DNA from: Leucobacter chironomi DSM 19883
GTDB taxonomy: Bacteria; Actinomycetota; Actinomycetes; Actinomycetales; Microbacteriaceae
Assembly: GCF_000421845.1 (NCBI RefSeq)
Contig: NZ_ATXU01000005.1
Coordinates: 124,001-188,000, forward strand
Direction of reading: 5' to 3'
DNA length: 64,000 nt
Position numbers and translations under genes: made by a program. Under the pieces are notes generated by a model. It did not search any database. It saw nothing but the letters and a program-made list of their open reading frames with translations, and had not been told where the DNA came from. The first letter of the stretch is position 1, and every line of letters begins with the position of its first letter. Shown here in pieces: positions 49,319-57,520 of this stretch.

Positions 49319-50512
49319 CTAGCTGTCGGCGAGATCCTGGGCCGACTTGGGGAGCTTGCGCACGCGGGCGCGGCGGCGCCGGCGTTCCGGGATCATCGAG
49401 CGCATCTCTTCCAGCTTGCCGAAGCACAGCAGCCGGTCTTCGGCCTCGAGCACCACGTGCTTGCGGGGGTTGGGGATGACCTGCACCCCGCGGTGCAGCG
49501 TGAGCACGGTGATGTCGCGATCCCACAGGCCGAGTTCGCCGAGGGTCTTGCCGACGTGCTCCGAACCGTGCATGGTGAGTTCGGCGACGCCGTACCCGGT
49601 CGACACCGACAGCCGCTGCCGCACGTCGATCTCGGGGAAGTCGACCTGCCCCGCGATGTAGTCGATGATCGCCCCGGCCACGTCGAGGCCGGTGGCCTGC
49701 TCGATGCCCTGCAGACCGGGCGACGAGTTGACCTCCATCACGAGCGGGCCCTCGTCGCCCTCGAGCATGTCGACGCCGGCGACGCGCAGGCCCATGATCT
49801 GGGCGGCGCGCACTGCTGTCTGCTCGTAGGCGGGGTCGAGCTGCACGGGTTCGACGGTGCCGCCGCGGTGCACGTTCGACCGGAACTCGTCACCGCTCGC
49901 GCGGCGGCGCATCGCGGCGACGACGCGATCGCCCACCACGAGCGCGCGCACGTCGCGGCCGCGGCTCTCCGCGACGAAGCGCTGGATCAGCACGTTCTGA
50001 CGGGTCGAGTGCAGCGTCTCGATGATGGCCTCGGCCACCTTCACCTGCGGGGCGAGGATCACGCCGATGCCCTGCGTGCCCTCGAGCAGTTTGATGACGA
50101 CGGGCGCGCCGCCCACGCTCTCGATCGCGGGGCGCACGTCGGCGCGGTTGCGCACGAACGCGGTGGCGGGCATGTCGATGTTGTGACGGGAGAGGATCTG
50201 GATGGCGCGCAGCTTGTCGCGCGCGTTGGAGATGCCGCCCGCGGTGTTGGGGGTGTAGACGTCCATCTGCTCGAACTGGCGCACGACGGCGGTGCCGAAG
50301 TAGGTGATGGAGCTGCCGATGCGGGGCAGGATCGCGTCGTAGTCGCTGAGCTGCTTGCCCCGGTACAGCAGATCGGGTTCTTCGCCGGCGAGGTCGATCG
50401 CGAAGCGCAGCGTGTTGAGCACTTTGACCCTGTGCCCGCGTTCCTCGGCTGCCGTCTGCAGCCGCTGCGTCGAGTATGCCTGCGGGGCGCGCGAAAGAAC
50501 CGCGAGTTTCAC
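49319..50512 (-). CDS. rimK: RimK-type ATP-grasp ligase with C-terminal TrkA-C-like domain
   Basis: A 397-residue protein. Residues 1-295 are a RimK-family alpha-L-glutamate ligase: KLAVLSRAPQAYSTQRL, the ATP-grasp pieces VVIKLLEGTQGIGVILA, VLIQRFVAESRGRDVRALVVG and AGVDMLEGDEGPLVMEVNSSPGLQGIE (Mg-binding Glu/Asn). Family members add glutamate to a protein or small-molecule acceptor. Residues about 300-385 resemble a TrkA-C (RCK_C) ligand-binding domain: GYGVAELTMHGSEHVGKTLGELGLWDRDITVLTLHRGVQVIPNPRKHVVLEAEDRLLCFG. A basic RRRRRR tail follows. GTG start, AGGAA upstream. It is divergent from a RimB-type protease with only 25 bp between. Confidence 0.88.
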   Translation of the reverse strand: MKLAVLSRAPQAYSTQRLQTAAEERGHRVKVLNTLRFAIDLAGEEPDLLYRGKQLSDYDAILPRIGSSITYFGTAVVRQFEQMDVYTPNTAGGISNARDKLRAIQILSRHNIDMPATAFVRNRADVRPAIESVGGAPVVIKLLEGTQGIGVILAPQVKVAEAIIETLHSTRQNVLIQRFVAESRGRDVRALVVGDRVVAAMRRRASGDEFRSNVHRGGTVEPVQLDPAYEQTAVRAAQIMGLRVAGVDMLEGDEGPLVMEVNSSPGLQGIEQATGLDVAGAIIDYIAGQVDFPEIDVRQRLSVSTGYGVAELTMHGSEHVGKTLGELGLWDRDITVLTLHRGVQVIPNPRKHVVLEAEDRLLCFGKLEEMRSMIPERRRRRARVRKLPKSAQDLADS

Positions 50513-50537
50513 CGTGATTTCCTGCCAAGATAGATGC

Positions 50538-51017
50538 GTGACCGTACCCGACTATTCAAGCACCCTCACGGGCTGGCGTGAATGGGTGTCGCTGCCCGGC
50601 ATCGGCGTGCCGTGGATCAAGGCGAAGGTCGACACGGGCGCCCAGACCTCTGCGCTGCACGCCGCCGAGATCGAGGAGTTCGAGCGCGACGGCGCGTCGT
50701 GGGTGCGCTTCCTGGTGCAGCCGTGGCAGCTCGCCGAGGAGGACGCGGTCGCGGTGGAGCTGCCGGTTCACGATCGCCGCACGGTGCGCAGTTCGTCGGG
50801 CCACGCCCAGCTGCGGCCGGTGGTGCTCGTGGAGATCGGGCTGGCGGGCCGCACCATCGAGGCCGAGGTGACGCTGACGGATCGCGAGGAGATGGTGTTC
50901 CGCATGCTCATCGGCCGCGAGGCGCTGCGCCGGGGCTTCGTCGTCGACTCGGCCGCATCGTTCCTGGGCGGTCGTCCGCCGCGCGAGATCCGCCGCCGCA
51001 ATCGCGGGCGCCTGTAG
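50538..51017 (+). CDS. RimB-type retropepsin-like protease (ATP-dependent zinc protease family)
   Basis: A 159-residue protein of the family that accompanies RimK. Asp32-Thr33-Gly34 in KAKVDTGAQTSALHA is the retroviral-type aspartic protease motif, and FRMLIGREALRRGFVVDSAASFL matches the second conserved block (I-G-R-x-x-L). In E. coli-like systems the RimB protein trims the glutamate tail made by RimK on ribosomal protein S6; here the target is unknown. GTG 50538 is not preceded by a Shine-Dalgarno sequence; CAAGAT lies 6 nt upstream and may be a weak -10 of a leaderless mRNA. Confidence 0.85.
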   Translation: MTVPDYSSTLTGWREWVSLPGIGVPWIKAKVDTGAQTSALHAAEIEEFERDGASWVRFLVQPWQLAEEDAVAVELPVHDRRTVRSSSGHAQLRPVVLVEIGLAGRTIEAEVTLTDREEMVFRMLIGREALRRGFVVDSAASFLGGRPPREIRRRNRGRL

Positions 51018-51044
51018 CCAGAACACGGGGGCTCGGTACTCGGG

Positions 51045-51092
51045 GGCGGATCGCGCCTGCGACGCCCGGCCCGGCGGCGTCCGCGATCCGCC
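51045..51092 (+). terminator. Branched hairpin behind the RimB-type gene
   Basis: Outer 11-bp arms GGCGGATCGCG (51045-51055) and 51082-51092, with an inner GACGCC/GGCGTC stem (51061-51066, 51076-51081) after a 5-nt bulge. No T tract. Confidence 0.55.
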
Positions 51093-51124
51093 GCCGAGAC
51101 AGCCGTTGCCCGGCCGTCCTGCAC

Positions 51125-51130
51125 CATACT
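51125..51130 (+). promoter_or_regulatory. Candidate -10 element before the acyltransferase-like gene
   Basis: CATACT ends 7 nt before the ATG at 51138. The intervening GGGGAGC could also act as a Shine-Dalgarno sequence for a longer transcript. Confidence 0.3.
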
Positions 51131-51137
51131 GGGGAGC

Positions 51138-52409
51138 ATGAGCTCAGCCCCTCCCGCGGTCGCGGCCGCACCCGCGCACGCTGCCGCCCGCCCGCGGGTG
51201 CGCTACATCGGCATCGACCTGGCCCGCTTCATCGCCATCGTCGGCATGATGGCGGCGCACCTGCTCACCGTGAACCGGTTCATCCCGACCGCTTCGGAGT
51301 TCGACAGAGGGCTGGCCGAGGGCGCGGAGGTGGTCACGAACGGTACCGCGGCCGCGCTGTTCGCGGTGCTCGGCGGGCTCAGCATGGTGTTCGCCACCCG
51401 CCGGCTGCTGCGCGAGGGCCGCACCGGGTCGGCCATCGGCGCGATCATGGTGCGCGGCGCCGTGCTGATCGTGATCGGCCTGCTGCTCGGCCTCATCGAG
51501 AACGGGATCGTGGTGGTGCTCGCCTACTACGGCGTCGCCATGATCCTCGTGGCCCCGCTCATCGCCGCCCCAGGCTGGGTGCTCGCCTCGGTCGCGACCG
51601 TGCTCGGCCTCGGCGGCGCCTGGATCAACGCGGTGGTGCGCCGCTCGCTGGAGGTCGTGGTCGAGGGCAAGTCGGTCTCGTTCGACCTGATCTCCACCGA
51701 TCCGGTGGGGGCGCTGCGGGCGCTGCTGCTCACGGGCGAGTATCCGGCGATCACCTGGTGCGTGTATCTGCTCGTAGGGGTGCTGGTCGGTCGCGCCCTG
51801 GTCTCGGCGACGGGCCGGGGGGCGCTCGGTCGCGCCGCTGCCGTGCTGGCGGCCGCGGGGGTCGCGCTGACGGTGTTCGCCCAGCTGGTCTCGAACTGGG
51901 CGCTCGCGAATCTCTCGGTGATCGGGGTCGGCTCGGGCGCACCCTTCGACGAGTCGCTGGCCGAGCAGCTGATGATGTGGAACTACGGCGCACCGCCCTT
52001 CGATCTGCCCGGTGTGCAGCTGATCGCGATTCCGCACACGGGCACCGTCTTCGATCTGCTGCGCACCATCGGCATCTCCTTCGCGGTGATCGGCGTGCTG
52101 GTGGTGCTGTGCGATCGCGAGGGTGCGGCGGGGCGCGCTCCCGGCCGCCTGCTGGGCGTGCTGCGTGCGACGGGTGCGGCGCCGCTCACCGTCTACACCC
52201 TGCACATCATCGTGTCGGGTCTACTCATGGGCCCGTACCGGGATCCCGAGGTGATGATGCAGGGGATGCCCTGGTGGGCGCAGGGCCCCGGAGCCTTCGC
52301 GCTGCAGTTCGGCGGAGCGCTGCTGCTGGGCGCGATCCTGGCGGCGACGAAACGCCGCGGCCCGCTCGAAGCGCTGCTGTCGCGCATCGTGGGGCTCGTG
52401 ATCCGCTGA
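51138..52409 (+). CDS. DUF418/DUF1624-like (acyltransferase-type) membrane protein
   Basis: A 423-residue membrane protein with about ten helices. It opens with RYIGIDLARFIAIVGMMAAHLLTV, the pattern of heparan-alpha-glucosaminide-N-acetyltransferase-like and acyltransferase-3-like proteins (R-x-x-x-x-D-x-x-R-x-x-A and an intramembrane His). LFAVLGGLSMVFATRR and a late PLTVYTLHIIVSG segment with a second His also fit. It probably acylates a surface compound, but neither donor nor acceptor is known. The gene's stop codon lies within a three-copy octamer repeat. Confidence 0.7.
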   Translation: MSSAPPAVAAAPAHAAARPRVRYIGIDLARFIAIVGMMAAHLLTVNRFIPTASEFDRGLAEGAEVVTNGTAAALFAVLGGLSMVFATRRLLREGRTGSAIGAIMVRGAVLIVIGLLLGLIENGIVVVLAYYGVAMILVAPLIAAPGWVLASVATVLGLGGAWINAVVRRSLEVVVEGKSVSFDLISTDPVGALRALLLTGEYPAITWCVYLLVGVLVGRALVSATGRGALGRAAAVLAAAGVALTVFAQLVSNWALANLSVIGVGSGAPFDESLAEQLMMWNYGAPPFDLPGVQLIAIPHTGTVFDLLRTIGISFAVIGVLVVLCDREGAAGRAPGRLLGVLRATGAAPLTVYTLHIIVSGLLMGPYRDPEVMMQGMPWWAQGPGAFALQFGGALLLGAILAATKRRGPLEALLSRIVGLVIR

Positions 52410-52426
52410 CCCGCTGACCCGCTGAC
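52403..52426. repeat. Three-copy octamer repeat that spans a stop codon
   Basis: CCGCTGAC is repeated exactly at 52403, 52411 and 52419. The first copy supplies the TGA stop of the preceding gene. Copy-number change would leave the protein end unaffected. Confidence 0.9.
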
Positions 52427-52548
52427 CCGCAAGGCTGCGCTGCTTATCGCCGGCCATTGCGGATCGGTGTGGGTCGTCGTGCGCCCAGTGTGACGCCGCT
52501 TTACTCGCCGGCTCGCACCGTCGCGGCGCGCCGGGAGAGCATGGGGGC

Positions 52549-53793
52549 ATGACCGAAGCCGACTGTCGATCCAGCGTCGTGACCGCGCCGGTGCGAACCG
52601 CGCAGGCCGACCCCAGCGGGGTGCCGCTCGCCGAGCTCGATCCGGCGCTGCTGCGCGAGCAGCGCACGAGCATCAAGTGGACCCGTTTCCCGGCCGAGGT
52701 GCTGCCGCTCTTCGTGGCTGAGATGGACTTCGCCGTGGCGCCCGAGATCCGCGCAGCGCTGACGGCCCGCATCGAGGCCTCCGACATCGGCTACCTCGAC
52801 TCCCCCGGCCCGCTCGCCCGCGCCTTCGCCGACTTCGCCCTCAACCGCTGGGGATGGGCGGTGCCGCACGATCACGTGCACCTCGCCACCGACGTCGCCA
52901 CCGGCGTGGTCGAGTCGCTGCGCGTGTTCCGGCCGGCAGGGGGCCGCATCGCGGTGCCCACGCCCGTCTACCCCGGCTTCTTCGAGATGCTCGAGGAGGT
53001 GCCCTTCGAGGTGGTGGAGCTGCCGCTCCTCACGTCGCCCGAGCCGCGACTCGACCTCGCCGCGATCGAGCGCGCCTTCACCGAGGGCCCCGGCGTGGAC
53101 GCCTTCCTGCTCTGCAACCCCCACAATCCGCACGGTCTCGCGCATCGCGCCGAAGACCTCGCCGAGCTGGCGCGACTCGCAGCCGCGCACGACGTGTTCG
53201 TGGTCTCCGACGAGATCCACGCGCCGCTCGTCTTCGACGGCGAGGCCTTCGCCCCCTTCGCCCCGCTCGCCGCGGCAGCCGGCGCGCTCTCCGCGACGAC
53301 CACCTCGGCCAGCAAGGGCTGGAACCTGGCCGGCGCGAAGTGCGCGGTGATCGTCGCCGCCGACGAGCGCGCGAACGAGGCGCTGCGCCGCCTGCCGCCC
53401 GAGACCGTCACACGAGCGAGCATCCTCGGGCTCCACGCCGGGGTCGCCGCGTTCTCGGAGGGCGCCGCCTGGCTCGACCGCGCCATCGCGCAGATCGAGC
53501 AGAACGAGCAGCTGCTCAGCGAGCTGGTAGCCGAGCGCCTGCCGGGGGTGCGGCTCACGCGGCCCCGCGCCGGCTACCTCGCCTGGCTCGACTTCCGCGA
53601 GGCAGGCCTCGGCGACGACCCCTGCAAGCGCATCCTCGACGAGGCACGGGTCGCGTTGAACGACGGCCGCCACTTCGGCGCCGGCGGGGCCGGGCATGTG
53701 CGCCTCAACCTGGCCTGCGCCCCCGACACGATCCGAGCAGCCGTCGCGCGCATCTCGGCGATCCTGCCCCATACCTCGAAGGAGTCCCGATGA
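52549..53793 (+). CDS. MalY/PatB-type PLP aminotransferase-fold C-S lyase
   Basis: A 414-residue fold-type I PLP enzyme of the MalY/PatB group (cystathionine beta-lyase activity in known members). Diagnostic: TSIKWTRFPAEVLPLFVAEMDFAVAPEI at the start, LCNPHNPHGLAH, VVSDEIHAPLVFDG (PLP ring Asp), and SASKGWNLAGAKCAVI, where Lys256 forms the Schiff base. Its stop overlaps the next start (ATGA, 53790-53793). The following gene encodes an O-acetylhomoserine sulfhydrylase-like protein, so both enzymes work on homocysteine/cystathionine chemistry. Confidence 0.87.
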   Translation: MTEADCRSSVVTAPVRTAQADPSGVPLAELDPALLREQRTSIKWTRFPAEVLPLFVAEMDFAVAPEIRAALTARIEASDIGYLDSPGPLARAFADFALNRWGWAVPHDHVHLATDVATGVVESLRVFRPAGGRIAVPTPVYPGFFEMLEEVPFEVVELPLLTSPEPRLDLAAIERAFTEGPGVDAFLLCNPHNPHGLAHRAEDLAELARLAAAHDVFVVSDEIHAPLVFDGEAFAPFAPLAAAAGALSATTTSASKGWNLAGAKCAVIVAADERANEALRRLPPETVTRASILGLHAGVAAFSEGAAWLDRAIAQIEQNEQLLSELVAERLPGVRLTRPRAGYLAWLDFREAGLGDDPCKRILDEARVALNDGRHFGAGGAGHVRLNLACAPDTIRAAVARISAILPHTSKESR

Positions 53794-55199
53794 CCCAGCA
53801 GACCGCGCAGCCGATCTACGACTGGCAGGGATTCGGCTTCGACACCCGCCAGGTGCACGCCGGCGAGTACCCCGATAAGAACAGCGGGCTCCGCGTCCCG
53901 CCGATCGCGCTCTCCGCCGGGTACCTCTTCGACGACTTCGACGATCAGGTCAACCGCTTCAACGGCAGCATCCACTGGCGGGCCGAGGATCACGCCGGGC
54001 ACGACGCCGCCGACGGCTTCTCGGTGAGCGAGCACGCACCCATCTACTCCCGCCAGGGCAACCCCACGAACTGGGTGGCCGAGGAGCGGCTCGCGTCGCT
54101 CGAGGGCGGCACGGTGGCGGTGGCGGTGGCGAGCGGGCAGGCGGCCATCTCGGCCGCGCTCTTCGCGCTCGCGCAGCAGGGCGACCACATCGTGTCGACG
54201 GGCTCGATCTACGGCGGCACTCGCATCCTGTTCGGCCGCAGCTTCAAGCGCTTCGGCATCGAATTCGACTACGTGTGGGACGCCGCCGACGACGCCGAGT
54301 GGGAGCGCGCGATCCGCCCCGAGACGAAGGCGATCTACACCGAGACGATCCCGAACCCCCGCAACGACATCACCGAGCTGCGCCGTATCGCGGAGGTCGC
54401 CGCACGTTACAATCTGCCGGTCGTGGTCGACAACACGGTCGGCACGCCCGCGCTGATCCGCCCTTTCGAGCACGGCGCGAACATCGTGGTGCACTCGACG
54501 ACGAAGTTTCTCACCGGGCACGGCGCGGCTGTGGGCGGCGCGGTGGTCGACGGCGGCAACTTCGACTGGGAGGCCGCGGAGCGGGCGGGACGCAGCTACC
54601 CGCTCATCACGCAGTCGTCGCGGCCGGGAGTCGCCTCGATGCTGGATCGCTTCGGTCGCGGCGCTTACGCGCGCGCGGTGCGCGAGTCGGTCGTCAACGA
54701 CATCGGCCCGACGATGTCCCCGCTGCACGGCTTCCTGCTGCACCAGGGCATGGAGACCCTGTCGCTGCGCATGGAGCGCCACGTCGACTCGTCGCTGCGG
54801 ATCGCATCCTGGCTGGAGCAGCAGCCCGAGGTGCTCTCGGTGGACTACGCCGGGCTGCCGTCGAACCCGCTGCACGGGCTCGCGGTGCGCGATTACGGCG
54901 CCGACGAGGCGGGGCGCGGTCGTACCGGATCGGTGTTCGGGGTGACCGTGCGGGGCGGCATCGACGGGGCGCGGGCTTTCGTCAACGGGGTGCGCGTGTT
55001 CTCGCGCATGACCGGGATCGGTGACACCCGCTCGATGATCCTGCACCCGCTCACCTCGACGCACGGCACCTTCTCACCCGAGATCAACGCGCGGCTCGGG
55101 ATCACGCCCGGGCTGCTGCGGCTCTCGGTCGGGCTGGAGTCGTCCGACGACCTCATCCGCGATCTGCGCGGCGCGCTCGACTGGGTCGCAGCGCTGTAG
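53790..55199 (+). CDS. metY: O-acetylhomoserine sulfhydrylase-like (Cys/Met metabolism PLP enzyme)
   Basis: A 469-residue member of the trans-sulfuration PLP family, long like MetY (O-acetylhomoserine aminocarboxypropyltransferase), which makes homocysteine from O-acetylhomoserine and sulfide. Seen: FDTRQVHAGEYPDKNSGLRVPPIALSAGYLF, YSRQGNPTNWVAEERLASLEGG, AVASGQAAISAALFALAQQGDHIVSTGSIYGGT, VVDNTVGTPALIRPFEHGANIVVHSTTKFLTGHG (Schiff-base Lys239) and LSVGLESSDDLIRDL at the end. The ATG overlaps the stop of the previous gene by 4 bp and AAGGAG lies 6 nt before it. Confidence 0.88.
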   Translation: MTQQTAQPIYDWQGFGFDTRQVHAGEYPDKNSGLRVPPIALSAGYLFDDFDDQVNRFNGSIHWRAEDHAGHDAADGFSVSEHAPIYSRQGNPTNWVAEERLASLEGGTVAVAVASGQAAISAALFALAQQGDHIVSTGSIYGGTRILFGRSFKRFGIEFDYVWDAADDAEWERAIRPETKAIYTETIPNPRNDITELRRIAEVAARYNLPVVVDNTVGTPALIRPFEHGANIVVHSTTKFLTGHGAAVGGAVVDGGNFDWEAAERAGRSYPLITQSSRPGVASMLDRFGRGAYARAVRESVVNDIGPTMSPLHGFLLHQGMETLSLRMERHVDSSLRIASWLEQQPEVLSVDYAGLPSNPLHGLAVRDYGADEAGRGRTGSVFGVTVRGGIDGARAFVNGVRVFSRMTGIGDTRSMILHPLTSTHGTFSPEINARLGITPGLLRLSVGLESSDDLIRDLRGALDWVAAL

Positions 55200-55291
55200 C
55201 GTCGCGGACGGGCCCGCACTCCGTTCCACAGACCCGTCGAAGAGAACCGGGCGCTGAGCCTGCCGAAGCACAAGGTGTGCGGAGCCTGCCG

Positions 55292-55648
55292 TCACTCCAG
55301 CAGGAGCAGTGGCGGCCGGGACGGGCCCTCCCACCGCGCGATCGTGACCTTGATCTCCGTCACGTCGCTCTCCACCCGCTCCAGCCTCGCCTCAACGCCG
55401 TCAATCCGCGACGTGAGCCTCGCCTCCACGTCATCGATCCGGTGAGACAGCCTCGCCTCCACGTCATCGATCCGGTGAGACAGCCTCGCCTCCACCCCAT
55501 CGATCCGCGACGTGAGCTTCGTCTCCAGATGACCGAGGCCATGATCGAGCCGCTGATCGAAGCGCGTGATCATCCACGCGAATCCCCCGGCGAACGACAG
55601 GAGCAGAGCCACCGCGGTGAGGTTGGTGGTGAGAACTTCAATAGGCAT
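55292..55648 (-). CDS. Small membrane protein with 11-residue coiled-coil repeats
   Basis: A 118-residue protein: one N-terminal hydrophobic helix (about 7-26), then a coiled coil made of 11-residue repeats (RIDGVEARLSH, RIDDVEARLSH, RIDDVEARLTS, RIDGVEARLER, from about residue 48). It ends in a short basic/Pro segment and LLLLE. Eleven-residue periodicity gives a right-handed or straight coil, as in surface-layer or tail-fibre stalks. The DNA carries matching 33-bp repeats. TAGACT on the - strand (55691-55696) is a good -10. Related short TM/coiled-coil proteins accompany toxin or phage genes, but nothing like that is near. Function unknown. Confidence 0.7.
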   Translation of the reverse strand: MPIEVLTTNLTAVALLLSFAGGFAWMITRFDQRLDHGLGHLETKLTSRIDGVEARLSHRIDDVEARLSHRIDDVEARLTSRIDGVEARLERVESDVTEIKVTIARWEGPSRPPLLLLE

Positions 55649-55796
55649 TGCGGACCCCTTTGCAGATCGACCCGCACGGCCTTGGCACCAAGTCTACGGG
55701 TCGATGCGCCGTCGGCGCAGCATCCGTCGCAGCTGTGGATATCTCCGTCGAGATCACGTCCTGTGAGCGAAGTACTCGCCCCCGCAAGCAGCCCGA

Positions 55797-56645
55797 CTAC
55801 GCTCTGCGAGCGGCGCCGCGAGCCGCCTCCACGGCCTCCGGGCTCGCCGCGTACTGGTGCTCGGCCGCGGGGAATGCCCCCGAGCGCACCTCGTCGGCGT
55901 ACGCCGAGATCGCGGCGACGGTGTCGACTCCGATCGTGCCGAAGGTCTTCACGAACTTGGCAGTGCGCCCCTCGGTCACACCCAGCAGGTCGTGCAGCAC
56001 CAGCACCTGCCCCTCTGCGGGGCCGGCTCCGATGCCGATAATCGGAACATCGAGGGTCTCCCGCAGCACCGCGGTCACCTCGGACGGCACGGCCTCGACG
56101 ACCACGCAGAACGCGCCCGCCCGCTGCGCCCCCACGGCCTCCTCGATCACGCGCGCCGCGCTCGCCTCGGTGCGCCCCTGAGCGCGCAGACCGCCCAGCG
56201 CAGTCGCGGTCTGCGGCGTGAGCCCGACGTGCGCGACCACGGGGATGCCGGCTGCGACGATGGCGCTGATGCGGCTCAGCTGCGACGGCCCGCCGCCCTC
56301 GAGCTTGACGGCGTCGGCGCCGGCCTCCTTCACGAAGCGCACCGCGGTGGCGACGGCCTGAGCGTCGCTCTGCTCGGTCGATCCGAAGGGCACGTCGCAG
56401 ACGAGGAACGGGGTGTCGGTGCCGCGACGCACGGCCTTCGCCAACATCAGCATCTCGTCGACGGTCACCTCGGCCGTGGCCGAGTAGCCGAGCACCACCT
56501 GAGCGCCCGAGTCGCCCACGAGCACCATGTCGACGCCGGCGCGCTCCGCGGCGCGCGCGCCGGGGTAGTCGTAGGCCGTCACCATGACGATGGCCTCGCC
56601 GGTGCTCTTGCGTTCGATCAGACTCGGGATGGTCACCTTGGGCAT
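55797..56645 (-). CDS. panB: Ketopantoate hydroxymethyltransferase
   Basis: First committed step of pantothenate synthesis: 3-methyl-2-oxobutanoate plus 5,10-methylene-THF to ketopantoate. The 282-residue TIM-barrel has VMVTAYDYPGARAAERAGVDMVLVGDSGAQVVLGY, DVPFGSTEQSD, KLEGG (metal and substrate residues), HVGLTPQ and IGIGAG. It is the last gene of the six-gene - strand operon, 11 bp after panC, and depends on the folate pool also served by glyA and folD in this window. Confidence 0.95.
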   Translation of the reverse strand: MPKVTIPSLIERKSTGEAIVMVTAYDYPGARAAERAGVDMVLVGDSGAQVVLGYSATAEVTVDEMLMLAKAVRRGTDTPFLVCDVPFGSTEQSDAQAVATAVRFVKEAGADAVKLEGGGPSQLSRISAIVAAGIPVVAHVGLTPQTATALGGLRAQGRTEASAARVIEEAVGAQRAGAFCVVVEAVPSEVTAVLRETLDVPIIGIGAGPAEGQVLVLHDLLGVTEGRTAKFVKTFGTIGVDTVAAISAYADEVRSGAFPAAEHQYAASPEAVEAARGAARRA

Positions 56646-56656
56646 CTCAGCACTCC

Positions 56657-57520
56657 CTACCGCTGCTCGGGCCCGGCGCCCAGCAGCACGTTGTCGATGA
56701 GCCGCACCTCGCCGACGCGCACGGCGATGGCGCAGAGCGTCGCGCCGGTCACCCGCGGCACTGCTTCCAGAGTATCGGGATCGACGAGCGCGAGGTACTC
56801 GGCCGTGAGGCCGCTCTGCGCGAGCACCGCCGCACCGCGCTCGCGGAGCGCGGCCGCATCGGTCTCGCCGGATCGCGCGGACTCCGCGATCGCGGCGAGC
56901 GCGCGTGGGATCGCGAGCGCGCTCGATCGCTGCTCGGTGCTGAGGCGGGTGTTGCGGCTGGATCGCGCGAGGCCGTCGTCGTCGCGCGAGGTGGGGCAGG
57001 CGACGATCCGAACCGGGAGGCCGAGGTCGGCGACCATGCGGCGCACCACGACCAGCTGCTGCGCGTCCTTCTGCCCGAAGTAGGCGGCATCGGGGGCGGC
57101 GGCGATGAGCAGCTTCGAGACGATCGTCGCGACGCCGTCGAAGTGGGCGGGTCCGCGCCCGGCACCCTCGAGCGTCTCGGTGATGGCGCCCGCAACGTGC
57201 ACCGTCGTGGCGAAGCCTGCGGGGTACAGCTCGGCCGCGTCGGGTGCGAAGACGAGGTCGACGCCGGCGCTCTCGGCGAGCGCTGCGTCCCGATCCTCGT
57301 TCCTCGGATAGGCGGCGAGGTCCGCGGCCTCGGTGAACTGCGTCGGGTTGACGAAGATCGACATCATCACGAAGCCGTGCTCGGCACGGGCGGCCCGCAC
57401 GAGCGAGAGGTGCCCCTCGTGCAGGGCGCCCATCGTGGGGATGAGCGCGGCGGTCGAGCCGGCGGCCTTGGCCGCGGCGACCGCGGCGCGCAGTTCGCGC
57501 ACAGTGCGAACGATCCTCAT
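56657..57520 (-). CDS. panC: Pantothenate synthetase (pantoate-beta-alanine ligase)
   Basis: Joins pantoate and beta-alanine with ATP. In the 287-residue protein, the adenylate motif is PTMGALHEGHLSLV (28-41), with MSIFVNPTQF, FDGVATIVSKL, YFGQKDAQQLVVVRRMV and the KMSKS-like SSRNTRLS following. The ATG overlaps the stop of the DUF2520 gene by 4 bp (57517-57520). Confidence 0.95.
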   Translation of the reverse strand: MRIVRTVRELRAAVAAAKAAGSTAALIPTMGALHEGHLSLVRAARAEHGFVMMSIFVNPTQFTEAADLAAYPRNEDRDAALAESAGVDLVFAPDAAELYPAGFATTVHVAGAITETLEGAGRGPAHFDGVATIVSKLLIAAAPDAAYFGQKDAQQLVVVRRMVADLGLPVRIVACPTSRDDDGLARSSRNTRLSTEQRSSALAIPRALAAIAESARSGETDAAALRERGAAVLAQSGLTAEYLALVDPDTLEAVPRVTGATLCAIAVRVGEVRLIDNVLLGAGPEQR

